Positions 55,334 through 63,691 of a stretch of DNA of 64,000 bases are shown one piece after another. A program made the translations under genes and the position numbers. Every line of letters begins with the position of its first letter. Positions within the stretch are counted from its first letter, which is position 1. The notes beneath the pieces were generated by a model, which was not told the DNA's origin, did no database searches, and saw nothing but the letters and a program-made list of their open reading frames with translations. The stretch lies in the NCBI RefSeq assembly GCF_007828045.1, contig NZ_VITN01000007.1, positions 62,001-126,000 of the forward strand, given 5' to 3'. Origin of the DNA: Nitrospirillum amazonense. GTDB taxonomy: Bacteria > Pseudomonadota > Alphaproteobacteria > Azospirillales > Azospirillaceae.

Positions 55334-58027
55334 TTAGAACTTCACGCGCACGCCGGCGGCGAAGCGGCGGCCGGTGGTGCGGTACTCTTTGGTGCGGTCG
55401 GGCGTGGTGGAATAGATGAACTCGTTCTCGTCCGTCAGGTTCAGACCTTCCAGAGTGAGGGAGATGTTCTGCGTCAGGTCGTAGGACAGGCTGGCGTCCA
55501 GCTGGCCGTAGGCGTCGAAATATTCCGGATCGCCGTTGCGGCCGCTGGCCACCTGCAGGAACTTGTCACGCCAGGTGTAGGCCAAGCGGGCCTGGATGCC
55601 GTGCTTCTCATAGAAGGCGACCAGGCTGTAGGAGTATTTGGACAAGCCCTGCAGGCCATAGCTGGCGCCGCTGACCACGTTGGCGTACTGGGCGTCGCTT
55701 TCCACGTAGGTGAAGCTGGCCTGCCCGCCCAGGCCGTCGAACGGCCCCGGCAGCCTGTCGAACACCTGGCGGTAGCCGACCTCCAGCCCCTTCACCGTGG
55801 CGCCCTTGCCGTTGGTGGGCTGGGTCACCTGGAACACCACCTGATCCACCTTTTGCGGCGTCGTGGCCTGGGCCACGAAGCTGTCGATGTTCTTGTAGAA
55901 CAGTGCGGCCGACAGCATGGAGAGAGGCTGGAAGTACCATTCCAGGCCGAATTCCGCCTGTGAGGCGCGGAAGGGGTTCAGGTCGGGGTTGCCCTTGGTG
56001 ATCTGCTCGTTGCCCGGGTTGGACAGGATGGTCTGGGCCGGCGACAGGTCGGACAGGGTCGGGCGCGTCATGACGCGGGAGGTGGCGAAGCGGGCCACCA
56101 GGTCGTCGGTCAGGTCCAGCTTGACGTTCAGCGACGGCAGGACGTCGGTGTAGTGGCCGCTGAAGCTGATGGGCTGGACATCCGACAGGACGATAAGGTT
56201 CTGGCCCAGGCCGTTGGGCCTGGCGCTCAGCACGGTCTGCGCGGCACCGGCGCTGGTGTAGGTCGTGTCCTCGATACGCACGCCGGTGTTGACGGACAGG
56301 GGCAGGCCGCCGATCTCCGTCTTCAGGTCGAACATGATGTAACCCAGGTTCACCTTCTCCTTCACGCGGGAGCTGGCGGCCGGGTCGGCCACGGGCGCGG
56401 TGTAGATGCCCTCCGGCCGGGACATCAGGTAGTTCACCATCGCCTTGGGATCATAGGTGATCCAGTTGCGGATGATGTTGTCGCTCTGATACTTCGAGAA
56501 GAAGTCCATGGTCGTCGGCGTGAACAGCGACGACGGCAACAGCACCGAGCCGCCGCAATAGGCGCAGGACACGGAGCCCGGCTGGCTGATGGCGTCCGCC
56601 GTCTTGGTGCGTTCCTGGTGCGACGCGCCGACGGAGATGGAGATGCCGCCGCCCGGATCCCAGGTGCCGTCCAGCTTCGCCTCGTTGACCTCATCCTTGT
56701 AGTCGGTGCCGCCCCACAGGTTGTAGTGGGCCCCGACGTGGTTCACGTCGGTCGCGACGTTGGGAATGGTGGGTGAGGTGAAGTTATAGTCGTAGATCGG
56801 GCTGCCGTTGCGCCGGTCGAACGTCATGGTCATGTCGCGGCGGCGGATGGTGGAGAAGATGCTGTCTTCCTTGCCGTTGCGCGTCGCCTGCGAGGTGGAG
56901 GCGTCGAACACCAGCTTGAAGGCGTCCTTGTGCCAGGCGGTGTTCAGGCCCACCAGATAGGTTTCGGTCAGGCGCGGGGTATAGGTAACGATCTGGTCCA
57001 CCGTGCCGCCGACGATCTTCTGATAGACGGCGGAGCCGTTCTTGACCACCTGGTCGACCAGCGTGCCGGAGGAGAAGTCGTAGGCCAGGCCCTGCGACTG
57101 GTCGATCTGGTCCATCTTGGTATAGAAGCCGTCCAGCGTGAAGGTCAGGTTGTCGTTCGGCTGGTACTGGACGGTGCCGTTCAGGCCCGTGCGCTTGCGC
57201 GACGTCTCATAAAAAAAGGGCGACAGGTTGGACGGCATGTCCACGCCGGTGAAGCTGCCCACGCCGGGGGCGGTGCGGCCGTACCAGTAGTCGGTGGGAT
57301 CGACGTTGCCGCGCTTCACATGGCCGGCGCCGATGTCGAATTCATCGTCGCGGCTGTCGCGCTTCTCGTAAGAGGCCACCAGCGCCACGCCGAAGGTCGA
57401 TTCCGGGTTGTGCCAGCTGACGACGCCGGACAGCGACGGGTTGGTGCTGTCCGCCAGCTCGCCATACAGCGCGCGGGCGCTGCCGGCCACCACCAGGTCC
57501 TGCTTCTGCTCCAGCGGGCGCACCGTGCGGATGTTCACCGTGGCGCCGATGGAGGCGCCGTTGATGTTGGCGCTGGGGCTCTTGTAGACGTCGGCGCCGG
57601 AAATCAGTTCGGAGGGCAGGACGTCGAAGCTGAACTCGCGGCCCACGTTTTCCGTGGCCAGGGTGCGGCCGTTCAGGGTGACGGTGTTGAACTGGGGGCC
57701 CAGGCCGCGGACCGAGATGAACTGGCCGTCGCCGCGGTTGCGGTCGATGGCGACACCGGTGATGCGCTGCAGGGATTCGGCCACGTTCTGGTCCGGCATC
57801 TTGCCCAGGTCTTCACTGGCGATGCTGTCGACGACGTTGACCGAATTGCGCTTGATCTCGGTGGCCACCTGCAGGGAGCGCTTGATGCCCGTGACCACGA
57901 TCTCTTCCAGGCCCTGGTCGTCGGTGGCCGGCGTCGCCGCCTGCTGGGCGAAGGCCGTGCCTACCGTGGCATGCAGCAGGGCGCAGCAGGCGACACCTTG
58001 GGCGAGCCCCATCAACGTACGCTTCAT
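55334..58027 (-). CDS. TonB-dependent receptor, Xanthomonas/Caulobacter oligosaccharide type
   Basis: An 897-aa TonB-dependent receptor of the TIGR01782 type common for carbohydrate uptake. Signal peptide about 1-28 (ending AFA), TonB-box-like LEEIVVTGIKRSLQ, then the plug with DLGKMPDQNVAESLQRITGV, SVRGLGPQFNTVTLNGR and INGASIGATVNIRT, and a long barrel ending FAAGVRVKF. It is convergent with lldD. The promoter region has an 11-base match (58088-58098) to the sequence at the fucose GntR palindrome, so it is probably part of that regulon and carries fucosylated oligosaccharides or L-fucose across the outer membrane. Confidence 0.93.
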   Translation of the reverse strand: MKRTLMGLAQGVACCALLHATVGTAFAQQAATPATDDQGLEEIVVTGIKRSLQVATEIKRNSVNVVDSIASEDLGKMPDQNVAESLQRITGVAIDRNRGDGQFISVRGLGPQFNTVTLNGRTLATENVGREFSFDVLPSELISGADVYKSPSANINGASIGATVNIRTVRPLEQKQDLVVAGSARALYGELADSTNPSLSGVVSWHNPESTFGVALVASYEKRDSRDDEFDIGAGHVKRGNVDPTDYWYGRTAPGVGSFTGVDMPSNLSPFFYETSRKRTGLNGTVQYQPNDNLTFTLDGFYTKMDQIDQSQGLAYDFSSGTLVDQVVKNGSAVYQKIVGGTVDQIVTYTPRLTETYLVGLNTAWHKDAFKLVFDASTSQATRNGKEDSIFSTIRRRDMTMTFDRRNGSPIYDYNFTSPTIPNVATDVNHVGAHYNLWGGTDYKDEVNEAKLDGTWDPGGGISISVGASHQERTKTADAISQPGSVSCAYCGGSVLLPSSLFTPTTMDFFSKYQSDNIIRNWITYDPKAMVNYLMSRPEGIYTAPVADPAASSRVKEKVNLGYIMFDLKTEIGGLPLSVNTGVRIEDTTYTSAGAAQTVLSARPNGLGQNLIVLSDVQPISFSGHYTDVLPSLNVKLDLTDDLVARFATSRVMTRPTLSDLSPAQTILSNPGNEQITKGNPDLNPFRASQAEFGLEWYFQPLSMLSAALFYKNIDSFVAQATTPQKVDQVVFQVTQPTNGKGATVKGLEVGYRQVFDRLPGPFDGLGGQASFTYVESDAQYANVVSGASYGLQGLSKYSYSLVAFYEKHGIQARLAYTWRDKFLQVASGRNGDPEYFDAYGQLDASLSYDLTQNISLTLEGLNLTDENEFIYSTTPDRTKEYRTTGRRFAAGVRVKF

Positions 58028-58087
58028 TATGAACGTCCTCTCCCTGATCGATGGGCTTATGGCAGCGAGATGCCAGTGCCCGTTGTT

Positions 58088-58098
58088 TGAAATATCAG
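58088..58098. promoter_or_regulatory. GntR-type half-site before TonB receptor gene
   Basis: TGAAATATCAG, identical over 11 bases to 50448-50458 at the fucose GntR palindrome, lies 61 bp upstream of the minus-strand receptor start. Confidence 0.55.
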
Positions 58099-58696
58099 TG
58101 CCACGTTATGAAATTCCATGCAACGGCTTTTCTGCGTCCAGCCGTATCAAAATGAGATCGGGGAATGGGTGGCGCGGGGCGCGATTTCGCTACGGCGTTA
58201 GGCAGCCGGCAACGCGCGAGGCCGGCGGCATTCGCGCCACCGGCCTCGTTCCAAACCTGCAATGACCGTGACTCGTGGGCAGGCGGCCCCGGGCGCGACG
58301 GCCCCGCTTATCCTCGCAGGCGTGAACCTCGTGGCGACCGATCAGGGAACCGACTTCCTTGAAGCCGAGCCGCCCGCGCGGGCCCCCTATCCACTCCAAA
58401 CCAAACGGGCCCGATTCCGGTTGTAAGGGAGCCTATGAAGCCATCGTCCCGGCACCCCTGTCAGGTCTCCGGCAGCCGGAAGATCAAATGTATGGCGGCA
58501 GGCTCGACCTATCAGATCCATGGGCCCCGCGGCCGTGCATAAATTATCCTCAGCTCTCGGCCGAATAACCAGAAATTATATATATTTCAATAATATACTG
58601 CTTTGCGGGACCGAGGTTTGGCCACTTTCAGCGCGATTTGGCCACTTAATGTGTTGGGGGACACTGTGATTAAGAAAAGCAAAAAATAGAAATGAT

Positions 58697-58725
58697 TTGA
58701 CAACGCTGTCAACGCAACTATTAAT
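58697..58725 (+). promoter_or_regulatory. Promoter with LacI-family operator overlapping the -35 box
   Basis: TTGACA-NCGN-TGTCAA (58697-58712) is a 16-bp dyad with the central CG typical of LacI-family operators. Its left arm is a consensus -35 TTGACA, with ATTAAT 17 bases on (58720-58725). It points to the TonB receptor gene at 59147. The LacI gene downstream of that receptor is the likely partner. Confidence 0.65.
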
Positions 58726-58879
58726 AACAGAGCTGACACCCGGCAGATACCCGGATGCCGCCTGTGATCCAATCGCCGGCAGCATATGGGAAGCACTTTG
58801 CAGAAGCAAACCGCCGGCACTCAGTAAGGTTGAGCCTAAATCTAAGTAAAAAATAAATATATCTCGGGAGGATAGAGAC

Positions 58880-58933
58880 ATGAGCGTGCAAGCAATCTGC
58901 CGACCCTGTCATGGACATACTCACTACAGTTAG
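58880..58933 (+). CDS. Possible 17-aa leader peptide
   Basis: A short frame, MSVQAICRPCHGHTHYS, with GGGAGGA seven bases before the ATG. It lies about 155 bp after the promoter at 58697-58725 and 213 bp before the receptor start. It holds two Cys and three His in 17 residues. A nine-pair hairpin (one G-U) follows 10 bp after its stop. It could be a translated leader controlling the receptor gene, or a chance frame. Confidence 0.35.
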   Translation: MSVQAICRPCHGHTHYS

Positions 58934-58943
58934 GACTGGTTGA

Positions 58944-58966
58944 CCTTTCCCGGTAACGGGAAGGGA
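58944..58966 (+). other. Hairpin in receptor leader region
   Basis: CCTTTCCCG-GTAA-CGGGAAGGG (about 58944-58966) forms a nine-pair stem with one G-U pair, shortly after the 17-codon frame and upstream of the receptor gene. No clear T tract follows. Confidence 0.4.
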
Positions 58967-59146
58967 AGGGTTTAGCCGACTGTCAGATCGGCACGCCCCT
59001 ATTCCAGTATCAGGTAGATCCGTCGCGACCGGACAGCAGCGCTGTGCCGTTCCCTGGCGCGCACCCTAAACCATGGGTTGCGGGCGGGAACCGTGGCCAG
59101 CGGCCGGGCCCGCGCATCCACGAATACCCCCAGGGAGGGAACTCGC

Positions 59147-62100
59147 ATGTACGGAGAGTTGAAGATGTTACGGCGGCTGTTGATGGGTGCCGCCTCCTGC
59201 GCCGCCTTGGCTGCCACCCTGGCCGCGCCCACCGCCTTCGCCCAGAGCACGCAGCCGGCAGCGCCCGATCCGCAAGCCGCCCCTCAGGAGACCGCCCCCC
59301 AGGCCACCCCGGCCGGGCAGGGCGGCGGCGTCGAGGAAATCATCGTCACCGGGTTCCGCAAGTCGCTGGCCGACGCGCTGGAAAACAAGCGCCAGTCGAA
59401 CCTGATCATCGAATCCGTCACGGCCGAAGACATGGGCAAGATGCCCGACCAGGACATCGCGGAATCGCTGCAGCGCCTGTCGGGCGTGCAGATCGACCGC
59501 GACAACGGTCAGGGCACCCGCGTGCGCATCCGCGGCCTGAGCCAGAACGTCACGGTGCTGAACGACGAGCCCTTCCTGTCCGGCCTGGAAGCCTACGCCA
59601 GCGGTGAGGGTTCCGGCGGCGGCGGCAACACCGCCACCAACTCGCTGGAAGCCATCCCGTCCGACCTGATCGCCGGCGTGGACGTCTATAAATCGCCGCA
59701 GGCCAGCCTGGTCGAAGGCGGCATGGGCGGCATCATCAACCTGAAGACCCGCTCCGCCCTGGACACCCCGCAGGGCTGGACCGTGGGCGGCAACTTCCGC
59801 ATGACCACGGGCGAGCACGCCCGCATGGAGGACTGGACGCCGGTCGGCGCCATCGTCGGCACCTACAACTTCAACAACAAGATCGGCATCACGGCGGCGT
59901 TCTCGTACTCCGAGACCGACACCCATTCCGACATGATGCAGGGCCAGAACCGCAGCGGCTGGGCCATCGAGCCGGCGGCCGGCACCTCCACCAACCCGAT
60001 GGCGACCATCCCGCAGAAGTACATCTCGCCCGAGCTGCTGTACTTCACCGACCGCGACACCGACCGCACCCGCATCAGCGGCCAGCTGGGCATCGACTAC
60101 GCTGTCACCGACAGCCTGACCCTGAACGCCGACTGGCTGCATTCCACCTACGACATCCTGACCCAGGAAGCGTCGAACAAGCTGTGGTTCAACTCGAACG
60201 GCCTGGGCCTGGGCATCGACCCCAGCCAGCCCTACAGCATCGACAGCAACGGCGTCATCAAGTCGGCCACCATCCGCGCCCTGGGCGCGGAGGGCGACAG
60301 CGACGTGCAGAATGTCCACCTCACGGCCGACAACTTCCACTTCGGCGGCAAGTGGGACAACGGCGGGCCGTTCCGCGCCAAGTTCAAGGTCGCCTACGCC
60401 ACCTCGGAATACAATTCCGACAGCGCGCAGCAGGACGTGGAGTATTCACAGTACAACGCGGCCCAACCCTGCGCCACCAGCCCCAACGGCTATTGCAATG
60501 CCCCGCTGAACCCCCTGGCCCCCGGCGGCAGCAGCCCGGTCAGCCACGGCCCGGCCTATTCCTTCAACTATGTCAACAACGGCACGCTGCCGTCGGTGTC
60601 GTACAACGCGCCCTACGCCGACCTGATCAGCAACCCCAACAACGCCGTCTTCAAGTCGGCCTGGGCGTGGAACATCCACTCCAAGGACGATTTGTGGTCC
60701 GGCCACGCGGATGGCGAGTACGACGCCGACTTCATCAAGGCGATCAAGACCACCTTCACCGCCGGCGTGCGCTACACCGACGACAAGATCAACTACAGCC
60801 TGTCGCATTATGAGCTGGACAAGTCCTCGGCCGGCCAGACCGGGTACTGCAGCAACGGCACCTGCTATGGCACCTACGGGTACTATATGGACCCGGCCAT
60901 CCTGAACGAGGGCATGACCAACGCCGCCACCGGCGCCAGCCCGGGCGGCAACTTCGTCGGCGCCAGCGGCGCCCCGTCGCAGACCCCGCCGGTCATTCCC
61001 GCCCAGACGGCGCTGACGGCCCCCAACCGGGCGCAGCTGGTCAACAACTTCTTCCCCACCGGCAACGCGGGCAACAGCATCCTGGTGCAGAACCTGTCCC
61101 AGATGCAGAACCCGGTGCAGTGGCTGCAGGGCAACTTCCCGCAGTTCCCGGGCAAGATGGTGCGCGACCCCATCAACTCCTTCGTCATCGAAAGCCAGCG
61201 CGTCTCCGGCTACGCCATGGCCGACATGGGCAGCAAGGAGGATCGCTTCCACCTGAACATCGGCGCCCGCATCGTCGATACGGTGCAGAAGGTGACGGCC
61301 GGCGCCCTGCCCGCCAACCCCATCTACATCTCCGACGAATCCTGGGACGGCTCCAACGCCATCACCAACCCGGATGTCGTCACGGCGGAACGGCACTACA
61401 CGGACATCCTGCCCAGCATGAACCTGGTGCTGGACGTGGCGCCGGACCAGAAGGTCCGCTTCTCCGCCGCCCGCGTCATGTCCCCGCCCAGTCCCTATGA
61501 CCTGGGCCGCGGTGCGCAGTACAACTTCACCCGCGAAACCAACACGGCGGGCAAGCAGGGCTTCGCCTTCGTGGGCGGCAGCGGCGGCAATCCCAACCTG
61601 GATCCCTTCCGCGCCACGCAGATCGACATCGGCTATGAATGGTACTTCGGTGAGCAGGGCGCGCTGACCTTCGGCGGCTTCTACAAGTCCATCGACACCT
61701 TCATCCAGACGCAGACCACCTCCATCACCGTGATGGACGATTTCGGCGGCAGCACCGCCGGCTTCACCGCCCCCAGCAACGGCGCCGGCGGCAGCATCAA
61801 GGGTTTCGAAATCGGGGCGCAGTATGCCTTCGACTTCGGCGTCGGCTTCAACGCCAACTACACCTACTCGCTGTCCACCTCGTCCACCCACACCGACTTC
61901 GCGCAGGACCTGCCCATCCCCGGCGTGTCGCTGCACGCCCTGACGGCGCAGACCTACTATCAGAGGGGTGGCCTGGAAGCCCGCCTGTCCTACAGCTGGC
62001 GGTCCAGCGCCGTGAACGGCGACGCCATCGGCTCCACCTTCGCCATCCTGGACGCCACCACCAACAAGTCGGTGACCTACGGCGTGTTCAGCCGGCCCTA

Positions 62101-62281
62101 CGGCCAGCTGGACGCCCAGATCGCCTACCAGTTCACGCCTGAGTTCGGCATCACCTTCGAGGCCATCAACCTGACTGATGAGTCTCAGGAGACCTACCTG
62201 CAGTTCAAGAACCAACCCTTCACCTACGTGAACGCGGGTCGCCGCTTCATGCTGGGCGGCCGGTTCAAGTTCGGCAGCTGA
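59147..62281 (+). CDS. TonB-dependent receptor, Xanthomonas/Caulobacter oligosaccharide type
   Basis: A 1044-aa TonB-dependent receptor of the large TIGR01782-like type. Signal peptide about 1-33 (MLRRLLMGAASCAALAATLA core, ending AFA), a Pro/Ala/Gln-rich spacer, TonB-box-like VEEIIVTGFRKSLADALENK, then the plug with DMGKMPDQDIAESLQRLSGVQ, RVRIRGLSQNVTVLN and VEGGMGGIINLKT, and a long barrel ending RFMLGGRFKFGS. ATG 59147 has GGGAGGG at good spacing. The long leader upstream holds a LacI-type operator, and the next gene is a LacI regulator, so regulation by a sugar signal is likely. It is divergent from the other large receptor. Confidence 0.93.
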   Translation: MYGELKMLRRLLMGAASCAALAATLAAPTAFAQSTQPAAPDPQAAPQETAPQATPAGQGGGVEEIIVTGFRKSLADALENKRQSNLIIESVTAEDMGKMPDQDIAESLQRLSGVQIDRDNGQGTRVRIRGLSQNVTVLNDEPFLSGLEAYASGEGSGGGGNTATNSLEAIPSDLIAGVDVYKSPQASLVEGGMGGIINLKTRSALDTPQGWTVGGNFRMTTGEHARMEDWTPVGAIVGTYNFNNKIGITAAFSYSETDTHSDMMQGQNRSGWAIEPAAGTSTNPMATIPQKYISPELLYFTDRDTDRTRISGQLGIDYAVTDSLTLNADWLHSTYDILTQEASNKLWFNSNGLGLGIDPSQPYSIDSNGVIKSATIRALGAEGDSDVQNVHLTADNFHFGGKWDNGGPFRAKFKVAYATSEYNSDSAQQDVEYSQYNAAQPCATSPNGYCNAPLNPLAPGGSSPVSHGPAYSFNYVNNGTLPSVSYNAPYADLISNPNNAVFKSAWAWNIHSKDDLWSGHADGEYDADFIKAIKTTFTAGVRYTDDKINYSLSHYELDKSSAGQTGYCSNGTCYGTYGYYMDPAILNEGMTNAATGASPGGNFVGASGAPSQTPPVIPAQTALTAPNRAQLVNNFFPTGNAGNSILVQNLSQMQNPVQWLQGNFPQFPGKMVRDPINSFVIESQRVSGYAMADMGSKEDRFHLNIGARIVDTVQKVTAGALPANPIYISDESWDGSNAITNPDVVTAERHYTDILPSMNLVLDVAPDQKVRFSAARVMSPPSPYDLGRGAQYNFTRETNTAGKQGFAFVGGSGGNPNLDPFRATQIDIGYEWYFGEQGALTFGGFYKSIDTFIQTQTTSITVMDDFGGSTAGFTAPSNGAGGSIKGFEIGAQYAFDFGVGFNANYTYSLSTSSTHTDFAQDLPIPGVSLHALTAQTYYQRGGLEARLSYSWRSSAVNGDAIGSTFAILDATTNKSVTYGVFSRPYGQLDAQIAYQFTPEFGITFEAINLTDESQETYLQFKNQPFTYVNAGRRFMLGGRFKFGS

Positions 62282-62300
62282 TGCCCATGAGCTGCGGGGG

Positions 62301-62326
62301 CCGGTCCGGCGGCGACGCCGGGCCGG
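62301..62326 (+). terminator. Stable hairpin after the TonB receptor gene
   Basis: An eleven-pair stem (one G-U) closed by a GCGA tetraloop lies 20 bp after the receptor stop. No T tract follows, so termination is possible but not assured; it may protect the 3' end of the transcript. The rest of the 281-bp gap before the LacI gene shows no other clear element. Confidence 0.45.
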
Positions 62327-62562
62327 ATCCTGCAGAAACCGGGGGCCTTTCCAGTACCTGCTTTCCGAAGGGCCCTTGTTGCCGGGGGGCGGCCGGGTTT
62401 GGCCGTTTCCCGGGCCTTCTTCTTGATCTCCCTTCTTTGCGCATACCCTCTCCCCGGGGACTATGCGCCCACTCCGGGCGGCATGATTGCGATCGTGCCG
62501 CCCTTTCTTTTTTGTGCCATTACAGGAGTAGTGACAGCTGGTACCGAGGGGAGCGATGCCAC

Positions 62563-63636
62563 ATGGGGAATGACGCCCGGAAACCGACGATCATCGATGT
62601 CGCCCGGGTGTCCGGGGTTTCCATCAAGACCGTGTCCCGCGTGCTGAACGGCGAGCCTTACGTCAACCGCGCCACCTTGGACAAGGTGATGAAGGCCATC
62701 CATGACCTGGGCTACCACCCCAACATGTCGGCGCGCACGCTGGCCGGCAAACGATCCTATCTGCTGGGCCATCTCTACGGCGATCCGGCCGGCCCCTACA
62801 CCATGGAAATCCAGGTGGGCCTGCTGAACCGCTGCCGCGCGCGGGGCTATCACCTGCTGATCGAGGAGATCGACTATCGTGGCCAGGATGTGGAGCGGCG
62901 GGTGCGCGCCGTGCTGGACTGGCTGCGCCCCGACGGCGTGGTGCTGACCGCCCCCATCACCGACGAACCGCGCGTGCTGTCCGTGCTGACGGAAAGCGGC
63001 ATACCCCTGGTGCGGGTTACGGCGGAAAGCGGCGGCGACACCTTCTCCTCCGTCTGGATCGATGAGCGGCAGGCGGCGGCGGCCCTGACCCGCCACCTGC
63101 TGTCGCTGGGCCACCGCCGCATCGGCCTGATCAAGGGCCCCGCCAACCACGGCGCCACCGAGCGCCGCCACCGGGGCTATCGCGACGCGCTAGCGGAGCT
63201 GGGCATCGCCGAGGATCCGGACCTGATCGAGCAAGGCGCCTTCACCTTCCCCTCCGCCCTGCCCTGCGCCGAGCGGCTGCTGAGTTTGCCGGAGCCCCCC
63301 ACCGCCATCTTCGCCTGCAATGACGAGATGGCGGCCGCCGTCATCGTCGTGGCCCAGGCGCGGGGCCTGAGCTTGCCCGACGACTTGTCGGTGGCCGGCT
63401 TCGACGACTGCCCCATCGCCAGCATGACCTGGCCGCCCTTGACCACCGTGCGCCAGCCCATGCGCAAGCTGGGGGAGGAGGCGGCGGACCTGCTGATCTC
63501 CCGCCTTATGGAGCGCCCGCGCGGCGACGCCACCGTGCCCCACCGCCTCGTGTCGCATGACCTGGTGGTGCGCGCCTCCACCGCCCGGCCAAAAGCGCAG
63601 AGCCCGGCGCGCCGCCGCGCCAGGAAGGCGGGCTAG
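62563..63636 (+). CDS. LacI-family transcriptional regulator
   Basis: A 357-aa LacI repressor. The HTH and hinge occupy residues about 7-60 (TIIDVARVSGVSIKTVSRVLNG, then LGYHPNMSARTLAG), followed by a periplasmic-binding-protein-like sugar domain with GHRRIGLIKGP, IFACNDEMAAAVI and LSVAGFDDCPIASMTWPPLTTVRQP. ATG 62563 follows GAGGGGAG and starts just before the HTH; the longer frame from 62281 is non-homologous. The gene lies directly after the large TonB receptor, whose promoter contains a LacI-type dyad with central CG. It is thus the probable repressor of that receptor, released by a sugar. Confidence 0.93.
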   Translation: MGNDARKPTIIDVARVSGVSIKTVSRVLNGEPYVNRATLDKVMKAIHDLGYHPNMSARTLAGKRSYLLGHLYGDPAGPYTMEIQVGLLNRCRARGYHLLIEEIDYRGQDVERRVRAVLDWLRPDGVVLTAPITDEPRVLSVLTESGIPLVRVTAESGGDTFSSVWIDERQAAAALTRHLLSLGHRRIGLIKGPANHGATERRHRGYRDALAELGIAEDPDLIEQGAFTFPSALPCAERLLSLPEPPTAIFACNDEMAAAVIVVAQARGLSLPDDLSVAGFDDCPIASMTWPPLTTVRQPMRKLGEEAADLLISRLMERPRGDATVPHRLVSHDLVVRASTARPKAQSPARRRARKAG

Positions 63637-63691
63637 GACCTGCCGCGCGTATTGGGTGAAATCATCAGTGAAACGGAACGGGAGGAAAGCG

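Larger units (their letters stand above)
58028..59146. other. 1.1-kb intergenic region between two divergent TonB receptor genes
   Basis: It holds a GntR-type half-site (58088-58098), an AT-rich stretch (about 58560-58870) unlike the rest of the window, a LacI-type operator over a promoter (58697-58725), a 17-codon open frame with a strong ribosome site (58880-58933), and a hairpin near 58944-58966. I find no convincing larger gene; the open frames covering 58160-58570 lack any recognisable pattern. Confidence 0.7.

Noticed and set aside
60446-62215. A 589-codon minus-strand open frame inside the large TonB receptor gene
   Set aside because: The receptor on the plus strand has signal peptide, plug and barrel motifs over its full length; the antisense frame has none.
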